Positions 56,301 to 61,210 of a stretch of 64,000 bases of DNA are shown one piece after another. Within the stretch, counting starts at the first letter, position 1; every line of letters starts with the position of its first letter. The notes beneath the pieces are model-generated. The model was given only the letters and a program-made list of their open reading frames with translations. It was not told where the DNA came from and ran no database searches. The translations under genes were made by a program, and so were the position numbers. Origin of the DNA: Lumnitzera littorea (lineage: Eukaryota > Streptophyta > Magnoliopsida > Myrtales > Combretaceae). The DNA is taken from NCBI GenBank assembly GCA_024138015.1, contig JAMXBB010000003.1:11564341-11628340 (forward strand), given 5' to 3'.

Positions 56301-56550
56301 CCAAAATGGAAACATGCTTTGATATTGCCATATCGAAATATGAAGGTAATGTTGCCTATTAATCTCGATATTTCTATTATTTGATACAGGTTCTTCAACC
56401 ATTAAAGTTGAAGATGAGCAGAGTGGGACAGTACATTTAGTAGGTTCACATTATATATCTTCAACACAGCGTTTGTTTAACTCAAGGTCATTGATTGCCT
56501 TTGTGCCATTATTTACGTTGCTGATAATTTTGGAATCTCGAATGAGATGA
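21819..56550 (+). CDS. GPI-anchored A1-family aspartic protease, 10 exons
   Basis: Exons: 21819-22087, 36022-36151, 36264-36511, 45799-46026, 47006-47168, 47241-47314, 48036-48123, 52480-52555, 52910-52981 and 56390-56550. All introns are GT-AG and the join is in frame over 1509 nt (502 residues). Residues 1-33 form a signal peptide (VVFFFLLLLLV core). The first active-site motif is DTGS (D110) and the second DSGT (D327). The flap tyrosine is Y180 in YGDGSSTTG. Conserved text includes IFGCGTRQLGDLG, ALDGILGFG and NGGGIFAIG. After the domain, a linker leads to a hydrophobic tail (484-497), as in GPI-anchored plant proteases of the Arabidopsis A36/A39 type. It should cleave peptides at the cell surface or wall; substrate unknown. 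There is no plant-specific insert, so it is not phytepsin-like. ATG 21819 is chosen because it directly precedes the signal peptide. Oddity: introns of 13.9, 9.3, 4.4 and 3.4 kb are packed with transposons. Confidence 0.9.
22710..23865 (-). repeat. 3' LTR of element A (left copy)
   Basis: 22723-23320 aligns with 35126-35835 (shared 'aattaaaagtgtaattgaaac', 'ctttgcttcacgggtgtg' and 'cctaggtcaag'). 23801-23860 aligns with 35836-35890. Between them this copy has about 480 bp absent from the right copy, either an insertion here or a deletion there. Confidence 0.6.
23866..24175 (-). pseudogene. element A protease remnant (antisense)
   Basis: The - strand reads HATKILMGRPWEYDRRVIFYG then a KSCSFMQQGKEIKLLPM tail (24130-23985). 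This is the end of a gypsy retropepsin, whose family pattern is ILLGRPW-YDR-VIHDG-NTY-F. The DSGAT end is not found. A short basic tail follows and runs into the LTR with no RT. Confidence 0.65.
24540..25079 (-). pseudogene. element A gag, C-terminal part with zinc knuckle
   Basis: The - strand reads LNEPLERTIATFVTELKFEI, then RFDTLEEAMQMAIKIDR, typical of Retrotrans_gag in plant gypsy elements. A decayed zinc knuckle (CFKC...AYCPN) follows near 24600-24550. The N-terminal part continues at 28400-30650, beyond the LINE and hAT insertions. Confidence 0.6.
25080..25975 (+). mobile_element. L1-type LINE copy, first part
   Basis: Plus-strand RT text: QGDPMFPYLFVLVMEVFSSI, a CFVGNIIIFAKGD box (degenerate FVDD), then WNGNDDERAKAKIKWKDICK, and a zinc-binding RVT region (CFLCGRDEENHNHLF) near 25930-25970. 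It is 5'-truncated, as most LINE copies are. Its end resumes at 28066, so the next LINE inserted inside it. Confidence 0.7.
25976..28065 (+). mobile_element. second L1-type LINE nested in the first
   Basis: RT landmarks are VGLEQSAFILKRCITNNIFIAQE, KVDITKAYDTINWVFLKQV, GDPIFPYLFVLTMEV and the catalytic LSFVDDLMIYCKGD (about 26484-26525, both aspartates kept). The 3' untranslated end stops in a poly-A run at 28052-28064. It is 5'-truncated in the RT region and has stops and frameshifts. Confidence 0.8.
28066..28400 (+). mobile_element. first LINE, 3' remainder
   Basis: After the poly-A of the nested LINE, text such as VKEILAWTQRCPSSFNNVMG and CKKALAIGY-DIWIERN is the C-terminal end of an L1 ORF2. 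It continues the zinc-binding region interrupted at 25975. The right edge, where gypsy A gag text returns, is approximate and no poly-A was seen. Confidence 0.5.
28400..28619 (-). pseudogene. element A gag, middle part (antisense)
   Basis: The - strand starts at the hAT insertion with TRYATM, continuing the gag segment to the right, and then gives weak gag-like text with stops. It includes a C-rich run near 28529-28542 on the + strand. Confidence 0.4.
28620..30199 (+). mobile_element. hAT-type non-autonomous DNA transposon, copy 1
   Basis: It is flanked by a perfect 8-bp duplication ATATCTTG (28612-28619 and 30200-30207), the hAT hallmark. The terminal inverted repeats are imperfect: CAAGGTTGTCAAAGG at the left, and the reverse complement of the right end begins CAATTTTGCGAGCAAC. 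Ends and subterminal blocks (around 'agtacactcaaggtgcaat' and 'ccataaggcgcatttg') recur in the intron-7 copy. It is 1.58 kb with no transposase frame. Removing it with one duplication restores the gag reading EFT-RY-ATM on the - strand. Strand is arbitrary. Confidence 0.85.
29297..29337. repeat. (CT)n-(AT)n microsatellite inside the hAT element
   Basis: A run of CT dinucleotides passes directly into AT dinucleotides and ends ATATACACG. Further CT runs occur near 29660-29730 and 30000-30022. Confidence 0.9.
30200..30660 (-). pseudogene. element A gag, N-terminal part (antisense)
   Basis: The - strand reads VKLKVPSYDGIKNADK and then, after decay, the KLVAIEFT block. This matches the usual gag order (K-K-P-F-G-x-D, then VKLAVIEFT-YA). 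It is cut on one side by the hAT element and on the other by the antisense LINE. Confidence 0.6.
30685..34985 (-). mobile_element. antisense L1-type LINE in intron 1
   Basis: Read on the - strand from 34985: decayed leader or ORF1 text; endonuclease (NVRGLNKPQKAKAVRSFYEE and a G/RDFNE motif, about 34370-33970); RT with RQGNPMSPHLFILVMEVLSTL (32369-32554); then the zinc-binding RVT domain with CYLCTSEEEDHKHIFISC (about 31170-31110). A T run at 30688-30699 on the + strand is the likely poly-A tail. Stops and frameshifts are frequent. It lies inside element A, close to A's primer-binding site. Confidence 0.75.
35093..35104 (-). other. primer-binding site of element A
   Basis: The - strand reads ATGTATCAGAGC, one base short of TGGTATCAGAGC. 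It fixes the right LTR as the 5' LTR and the element as antisense to the protease gene. Confidence 0.6.
35104..35895 (-). repeat. 5' LTR of element A (right copy)
   Basis: It matches the left copy as described there, but lacks about 480 bp and contains an extra perfect 114-bp duplication. It ends about 125 bp before exon 2 of the protease gene, so LTR sequence nearly touches the splice region. Confidence 0.6.
35179..35434. repeat. perfect 114-bp direct repeat inside the right LTR of A
   Basis: 35179-35292 and 35321-35434 are identical base for base in my reading, separated by 28 bp. The junctions share 'aagttt', which suggests a 142-bp duplication through microhomology. The left LTR has one copy only. 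Confidence 0.9.
37598..38963 (-). mobile_element. L1-type LINE C, 3' part (antisense)
   Basis: From the T run at about 37598-37608 (poly-A tail) rightwards, the - strand holds the zinc-binding RVT domain (IIEENSCYLCQSGEELNDYL, about 38080-38020) and the RT C-terminal region. The latter includes LSYAGRAQLIQIVLLSFQFYW and FFWNEGEENRAKAKVKWKDI (38940-38730). Similarity stops where gypsy B begins. ATTGAAG at 37591-37597 is repeated at 45099-45105, the probable target-site duplication of the whole LINE. Confidence 0.7.
38964..39137 (-). repeat. 3' LTR of chromovirus B, internally deleted
   Basis: Its ends match the 5' LTR: 'tgaggaaaattt...agattaa' on the left, and 'tacactatgcattacac...aggagctatatca' on the right. 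The middle is missing. Confidence 0.7.
39138..39480 (-). pseudogene. chromovirus B integrase tail and chromodomain
   Basis: The - frame reads RCHIHPVFHVSLLKMS, then PQQILGRQFEVQNG, TLVHWEEQLVNDPLGWMF and a SLGTRTLFRSEV ending. The I/L-L-x-R pattern and W(E) strand are those of the chromodomain at the end of plant chromoviruses, thought to guide integration to chromatin marks. The usual ATWE is changed to LGWM. Confidence 0.75.
39838..40824 (-). pseudogene. chromovirus B RNase H end and integrase, 328-residue open frame
   Basis: This is the longest open frame in the window, yet a transposon fragment. RNase H end: KFIVRTDQKSL, LLGYEFDIRYK and ADALSQ. Integrase zinc finger: HEFCASLVGGH and CAVCQ. 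In the DDE core the first acidic residue is lost: WEDISLNFIMRLPKS, where the family has DFI. The second aspartate (VLDRDSLF) and the glutamate (TNGQIEVLNQ) are present. It would therefore be inactive. It ends at a stop at 39838 before the C-terminal domain. Confidence 0.85.
41025..42116 (-). pseudogene. chromovirus B reverse transcriptase remnant
   Basis: The - strand reads MDHRIPLKERIGAINVRPCR, VILVKKKDGP, MDYQALNNATIPDKYPIPII and DELFGSSMFSKINL. The catalytic box near 41390-41410 reads FFYDILIYS where FFDDILIYS is expected, so one catalytic aspartate is replaced by tyrosine. Frames are broken around 41250-41520 and 41710. Confidence 0.8.
42157..42504 (-). pseudogene. chromovirus B protease
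   Basis: The - strand frame has VTILVDNGASHSFISSRLVQ, where the retropepsin active site is normally V-D-S/T-GAS. Here it is DNGAS, retaining the aspartate. A conserved end LGVAWLQTLGEIKID follows (family LG-WL-LG). The frame is intact over 115 codons. Confidence 0.8.
42505..43821 (-). pseudogene. chromovirus B gag with zinc knuckle
   Basis: It starts at ATG 43821 (- strand) with a helical leader rich in heptad-like spacing (43821-43585). Gag core text follows (IPTFEGKDPMHWLTIMELYF, 43450-43380) and a zinc knuckle KGLCFKCEQPFQPRHKCPNR near 42690-42630. One in-frame stop (near 43586) and at least one shift (about 42910-43146) break it. Confidence 0.75.
43892..44363 (-). repeat. 5' LTR of chromovirus B
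   Basis: On the - strand it runs from TGATATAGCTCC (44363) to the TTTTTTCA end at 43892. It contains CA-rich runs near 44165-44185. The downstream leader has a GCCGTCTGTGGGA block (about 43862-43845), similar to primer-binding leaders of other plant gypsy elements; the exact tRNA is unclear. Confidence 0.7.
44364..45098 (-). mobile_element. LINE C, 5' part (CT-rich leader and ORF1 start)
   Basis: On the - strand this begins beside the 45099-45105 duplication, has a CT-rich leader (45040-44760) and then a short frame starting MKTFARRAKKPSIQDLLPKPW (44583-44523). Low-complexity frames at 44701-45040 are artefacts of the CT-rich leader. ORF1 end, endonuclease and most of RT are absent between here and the 3' part at 38963. 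Confidence 0.5.
46027..47005 (+). other. intron 4 of protease gene
   Basis: It is 979 bp with donor CA|GTAAGT and acceptor TTTCAG|G. It contains two near-copies of 'gactggtagtttcttggg' (about 46422 and 46483) and an AT-rich palindrome-like stretch at 46550-46620 that could be a small inverted-repeat element. No gene. Confidence 0.6.
48732..49383 (+). mobile_element. hAT-type non-autonomous DNA transposon, copy 2
   Basis: It is 652 bp. The left end is CAAGGTTGTTAAAGGC and the reverse complement of the right end is CAACGTTGTCAAAAGC, clear terminal inverted repeats. The flanks ACCTATTG (48724-48731) and CCCTATTG (49384-49391) form an 8-bp duplication with one change. The ends match copy 1 in intron 1, but the middle is shorter. 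No coding capacity. Confidence 0.85.
50700..51068 (-). repeat. possible LTR fragment with polypurine tract (antisense)
   Basis: On the - strand a purine run CTTCAAAGGGGGGG (51068-51055) is followed by TTGATACGAACCGG, the usual polypurine-tract-then-TG arrangement at a 3' LTR. Some 350 bp of non-coding AT-rich sequence follows. No second LTR or pol was found, so this is tentative. Confidence 0.35.
51072..51962 (+). mobile_element. internally deleted L1-type LINE remnant
   Basis: Near 51740-51800 the + strand reads KYLGWNVWGLNSTRKQDAI, matching the L1 endonuclease start (LGWNVRGLN). About 35 codons later it passes abruptly into a LINE-like 3' end ('...caatgaattattaatttatcc', 51835-51962). The open stretch 51072-51500 upstream may be decayed ORF1, but I do not recognise it. 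Confidence 0.4.
55348..55412. repeat. (AT)n microsatellite, two blocks
   Basis: Two TA-dinucleotide runs are separated by 'gattgcttgtttta', itself a repeat of the upstream text 'gattgcttctttta'. This points to duplication of the run with its flank. Confidence 0.9.
56083..56354 (+). repeat. tandem duplication upstream of last protease exon
   Basis: 56083-56208 and 56209-56354 both start GCCT(T/G)TGAATTTCATGCT(A/G)AAAATGCATAG. They share 'cttgatattataattt' and end in 'aggtaa(c/t)(a/g)ttgcc'. The second copy is longer by an internal insert. Confidence 0.8.
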
Positions 56551-58346
56551 GCATTTATATGGAAGTTAGAAATTGACAAAGGATGACTGAAATCACACAA
56601 CTGTGCAGTAAATAGTCTCGATGTATTGTAAGCACTACAGAGCAACTGCAAGCAGAATTCCAAGATATCGTACCGGAATTTCACTTTGGGTAAAGGTTTT
56701 TTCTCCCAAAGTGGAACCAGATCTGTTCGAATCTCATAGTTAATGCATGTACAGATATATCTCTCTCTCCATCTTTCGTTGTGTGCCCAAGCATATATGA
56801 TTGTCTGTGCATGCTCACAGTTGGAAGTAGATAGGATTTATAATTTTTACTAGGATCTTAATCAAATGTAAAGGTGCAACTTCTTGAATCTGTTGCAATT
56901 TTAAGAAATTGATTAGCTAAATAGACTAAATATTAGTTTGACCTAAAATGTTAGCCTTTAATGATGCTCTTTCCGTTATTTGGTTCGATTTTACTTCTCC
57001 TTTTCTGGTACTTTTATGGTCAATGTGATGCTTTTACATTCAGTCAAATTCCATAATCTGTTTGCATGCGAGGGGACACATATCTCGATATTCATGTTTT
57101 GTTTTCTTTATATGTTTGTCATTGCAATATTTTCATTGCCTCCTAATCTTAGCATCGATCATGTTGGAATCTTCTTCTGAATGTGTATTTCAAATGTATA
57201 CACCATCAAGTTCATGCTATGGCAAGGGAATGTTTCCTTGCTACTAGTATGTTGCATTGCTTTATATAGATACAGGCAAAACCGCAAGGTCCTTCAGTGT
57301 TAAAATGTAAAAAAGTTGAAGCCCTTTGTCATCTTGGTTCTTGATTCAGATCCGTGTGATCATGAGATGTATCAAAAACTTTATGATATGCGATATGTCT
57401 TGTATCTCTTATGGAAGCTGGTGAGATAATGATCATGAGATAGGGCATGAAACTGTATCTTGTCATGCGGCTTGGGTGAATGTAATTTGCTCTTCCTTGG
57501 CTTTGATTGTATGTGAAGTCTAACTTGTTGCTTAAGAATGTGCTGAGGAAAACTGATCGATTAGGTCCCTCCGCCACTGCAACTGTGAGTTCTAGCATGC
57601 TTGTCTGCGACATGATCAAAGTCAATTCATCCGGCAACTAATGCGTTTGCTCTGATATTGTCCTCGACAAAAATAGGATTTCTGCTTATATTGACCGTTT
57701 GTTAGTGGGTCTGAACTGTGTGATCAAAGCAGGCTCCACATGCATGGGATTGGTTGATTTAGGCTTGCATACGTTCAATGCGTGTGCATTGAGTGGATAC
57801 TGGCTATTAGAGATAGTTTTCTAAACGTTAGAGTTAGGTTTAAAATGACAAGACACATTTTATTATTAAAAAATAAGCGATAAATGCAAATAACTTTATA
57901 AGCTTTTATATAGATGTGAGATGGCCTCTAGACTTTTGATGCAAATAGTTTTTTTAAATTTTGATAAATTGATAAATAACTTAAAAGATATTATAAACAA
58001 TCTCTAAACTTTTACTTTAGTGTAAAAATGTTCCTTAAACTTATTATAGTTTGCTTTTAATGCTTGCTAAACTTTGAATTAAGTGTGTGTGTGTGTGTTT
58101 TTTTTTTTTTTATAAATTGATGAAAGTATCTTTTATATTGTTAATTGATAATGTTTAAAGGGATTATTTACAACATTTAAGAGTTTGGGGATATATCAAT
58201 GCATGTATTAAAATCTAAGGGATTATTTGGAATTTTCCTATAAGATAAAGAAAATCTTAAAAAAAAAAAAAATCCAAAATAGGAGCTGTTATTATTCCGC
58301 TCTCTGATTGACCTTTCAAACTTTTGGGACATGAAAGTGTGAGAAC
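56551..58346. other. 3' UTR and intergenic DNA between convergent genes
   Basis: The first few hundred bases are presumably protease 3' UTR; no clear AATAAA was found. 57280-57790 is more balanced in base composition than its surroundings but keeps no frame; the 102-codon - strand frame at 57329-57637 is not recognised. 57830-58270 is AT-rich with a (GT)n-T run near 58084-58111. Confidence 0.5.
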
Positions 58347-58580
58347 ATGGAAGATTGTTCGCATTTGCGCATCATTAGACATTTAGACAACTGGAGTCTC
58401 TGCAATTGTGCAATGCATGATACAAGCATAAGAACGGGGAAGCCGAACATCTTCATTATGGCCGGTCAAAATTTAACGAAACATTTGCAGTGGAACTACT
58501 TTTCATTCCAAGGATCTTGGTTACATGGAATAACATGGGAAAATGAGCCACAATGATTCATTCTTAATACTATGGAGTTG
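58347..58580 (-). other. probable 3' UTR of the TPD1-like gene
   Basis: It lies directly downstream of the - strand stop. The small + frame at 58347-58556 has no recognisable similarity. Assignment rests on position only. Confidence 0.35.
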
Positions 58581-59590
58581 TCACTCACATTGGAAATCCC
58601 AGATACTGGTTTGCAAGGCATATTTGCTATGTGAATAAGCGAAGGACATCTTTTGAAGGGGTGGCAGTGGAAGTCCTCCATTGACAATACAATCGTTATC
58701 CTTTAGAACTTTGAGTAACCTTGGACTGACTAGGGACTGATTAAAACCCCCACAATTTAGATGTATATTGATAACTGGGCACATTGGGCAGTTATTCTGT
58801 ATTTCTACCTTGAACCTTGGGGGATCCTTGAACCCAACTTGAGTTTGTTGCACTGTTGGAACATTTATTGCACATTTTGCTCCCATCCCTGCAAAAACAC
58901 CCTCATTTAATTAACCGGCATGCTTATGTGTGATCAACGAAGTATTACGGCAGCATACTTTTTTTCTTTCTGGTAGATGGCTATGGGCCGTAGGTTTCCT
59001 GGTGGTGGTGGTGGTGGTGGTGGTCCAAGTCTTATACTATTAGCGAAGAAATATTATAAACTGATTGTTGTTTTGTTAAACATCATTAGATTACTTTCTA
59101 AGAGTCATTTCCTTTGTTCTTGAATGCTGTGAGGATGATACTAAAAGTTCATAAGCTGACTAGACAGCTTATTAATGCATGACATATATCCAACAAAAAT
59201 AAAAAAATGTTCTTTAACTCTCTTAAGTCTTAACCATATATGAGGGAATCCATCTTAATTAACTATATAAGATTACTCCAAATGATTACAACCTTAACAT
59301 ATGATAATTTGTTCTTGGAAGATCCAAAATTTCTTTTATTTGCCTTCACTATCTTATAACTTCTAAAATAACTAACAGGGTCTTCGTCAAAATTAAATCC
59401 TATTTGAAATTTTCATACCATAACATCATCATCCTATAAATATTTTGTGTATATTATTTATGCTATACACTATGCTTGAAAGATTTGGTAAAAAAGAAAG
59501 AGGAAGAGAGTGAATCTGACCAGGTTGGAGTAGACTGCATAAAGAAAGAAAGAAACATGGGAGTAGCTTCAGTACCATTTCATACTTCAT
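58581..59590 (-). CDS. TPD1-like secreted cysteine-rich protein, 2 exons
   Basis: Exon 1 is 59590-59521 and exon 2 is 58888-58581 (- strand). The donor CCTG|GTCAGA and acceptor TTTTGCAG|GG join in frame to 125 residues. Residues 1-24 are a signal peptide (LLPCFFLSLCSLL core). The mature part has six cysteines (29, 57, 60, 69, 90, 124) and conserved text FKVEIQNNCPMCPVINIHL, LVSPRLLKVL, DCIVNGGLPL and a FQCE end. This is the pattern of short plant proteins related to TAPETUM DETERMINANT 1, the anther ligand of the EMS1/EXS receptor kinase. Members with this compact form are mostly uncharacterised, so a signalling role is inference. The gene is convergent with the protease. No stops or odd residues; length is usual for the short subgroup. 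The start is chosen because it opens the signal peptide; M5 is an alternative. Confidence 0.85.
59003..59022. repeat. (GGT)n microsatellite in the TPD1-like intron
   Basis: Six to seven GGT/GTG units lie within the 632-bp intron 58889-59520. Non-coding. Confidence 0.9.
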
Positions 59591-59627
59591 TTTGGTATGA
59601 TAATCAAAGTGTAAGATAGAAAATGGC

Positions 59628-59678
59628 ACACACACACATACACACACATTATATATATATATAGAGAGAGAGAGAGAG
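59628..59678. repeat. (CA)n-(TA)n-(GA)n compound microsatellite in TPD1-like promoter
   Basis: On the + strand CA repeats pass into TA repeats and then GA repeats, 40-90 bp upstream of the TPD1-like start codon. Confidence 0.9.
59650..59662 (-). promoter_or_regulatory. TATA-like run upstream of the TPD1-like gene
   Basis: An alternating TATATATA tract lies about 60-70 bp upstream of the ATG at 59590. It is part of the compound microsatellite, so a promoter role is only plausible. Confidence 0.35.
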
Positions 59679-61004
59679 GCGTTTAGAGTTAAAAGAGGCA
59701 GTAAGTCAAAACACACTCACATGAAGAAAAAGTGCATTATTAGTATCACATAAGGGTATGTATAGAGAGATAGGGGGGCAAAGACTGATATTGAAGTGAA
59801 GAAGGTACAATGCAACGATGCCTCGCTACCAAACAACCATAATCACATGCATAAAGAAGTCTCACTGCTGCAGCCTGCAGAATTAATTTTTTGTCAGAGA
59901 GTCTGTTTTGGATTTCTCCATGTCTACATGACAAATGCATGTTCGAGTGGCTAATGGCTCACTGGTAGTGGTAGTGGAGTCAATCATAGTAGGGATTTGC
60001 AAGTGTTTTTTTAACTTTCCATTGGATGCATGTACATCCTCGTGATAACTGTATGGATGATGGGTTCTCATAATAGCATACATAAACGGATACTCAAAAG
60101 GAAAAACAATTTACCTCACTACACACTTAAAAAAACGAAAAATTAAAAGATATAGGAGTTTTCTTTCTTTTCCTTTTTAACAAATGCACATTGAAAAATT
60201 TAAGTTTTGGTTGTAGAAACTTTTTATCTTTTTATTCACCTCTTTTTTTGTAAAATTTGTATCAATATTGTAACTAACAAATGTTTAGGACACTATTAAT
60301 CAAACATAAACATATTATCCTATTGTTATTATATTTATTAGTAGTGATAGGAGCAACAACCGCTGTAATAGTTTAGTGAGAATCAAGAATAGAGAAGATA
60401 AGGAGAATTATAATGGGATAGATCAATATTTTAGGAGGTAAGTTCAATTAAGACATCAACGTTTTTAAAAATTTAAATAAGTGTTTCATAAAGCAATTGA
60501 AACAATTGATTCATGATAGCCAATCTGTAAAATTATTTGAATTATTATATCAAACGTTGATCCCTTAGTTGAATCGGTTTGTACAATATTGATCACTTAT
60601 TTGAATTTTTTTAAAGTGTTCATATCTTATTTGAATATGCTTCTAAACTTTAATCTCCTCTATTTTAATTCTCTCATCAGAGTTGTTATCCAGTCTACAA
60701 CCCATTTACTCATGCATAGCAATTTAGTGCCTAAACTACCATTACATTTTTACGACCCTTAGCCCCTCTCGACTAATACAACTACCAATTTACCTCTACT
60801 TTTAGTACATCAGTACTCATGGTCCTCCTCGCATAAGAGCAAGCACAATCAATATTTCCTTTATATGCATGGTTTGAGATCTATTTAACTTCTAATCCTA
60901 TGAACACAAGTGAAAAAAGCATGGTAACTACATATATGGATGACATTTATTAAAGATTGAAAGCTCATTGAGAAAATCCACTCTCTATATAATTGAAAAG
61001 AAAT
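59679..61004. other. intergenic DNA, no gene recognised
   Basis: The - strand frames at 59746-60083 show no recognisable domain. The first few hundred bases would be the TPD1-like promoter. The phrase '(t)tatttgaat' recurs several times between 60530 and 60640 without clear periodicity. Confidence 0.5.
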
Positions 61005-61210
61005 AACGCATCACCTCTGTTTTGCCAACGCATTTATAACATGACCTAAATAAGCCTCACTCATTGGTATCTAAGCAATTTTTCCTGTTACTTTTACAGA
61101 TCTTCCTTCTTTTATCAACAAACCGTCCCCCATTAATAAAACACCATTATTTGATTCCAAATTTAGAGCAATACCTATTGTATTCTCTTCAAATTCTACT
61201 AATCCACCAT
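61005..61210 (-). pseudogene. atpA: nuclear copy of plastid atpA fragment (NUPT)
   Basis: The - strand reads LVEFEENTIGIALNLESNN, then LLMGDGLLIKEG, SVKVTGKIA-IPMSEAYLGH and VINALAK. This is the N-terminal region of plastid ATP synthase CF1 alpha subunit, not the mitochondrial atp1 version, whose sequence differs here. A TAG replaces the conserved glutamine codon of IAQIP, one codon is missing at NNVG, and about 12 bp seem lost after INALAK. It is decayed plastid DNA moved to the nucleus. Upstream similarity (61211-61245) is weak. Confidence 0.8.

Larger units (their letters stand above)
52982..56389 (+). other. intron 9 of protease gene (3.4 kb)
   Basis: The donor is AACT|GTGAGT and the acceptor GATACAG|G. 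No transposon coding sequence was recognised. It contains an AT microsatellite (about 55348-55412) and a two-copy tandem repeat just before the last exon (56083-56354). Small frames here do not resemble proteins. Confidence 0.75.

Noticed and set aside
57329..57637. 102-codon - frame as a gene
   Set aside because: No recognisable motif, no start context and no matching exon; kept only as part of an unexplained block.
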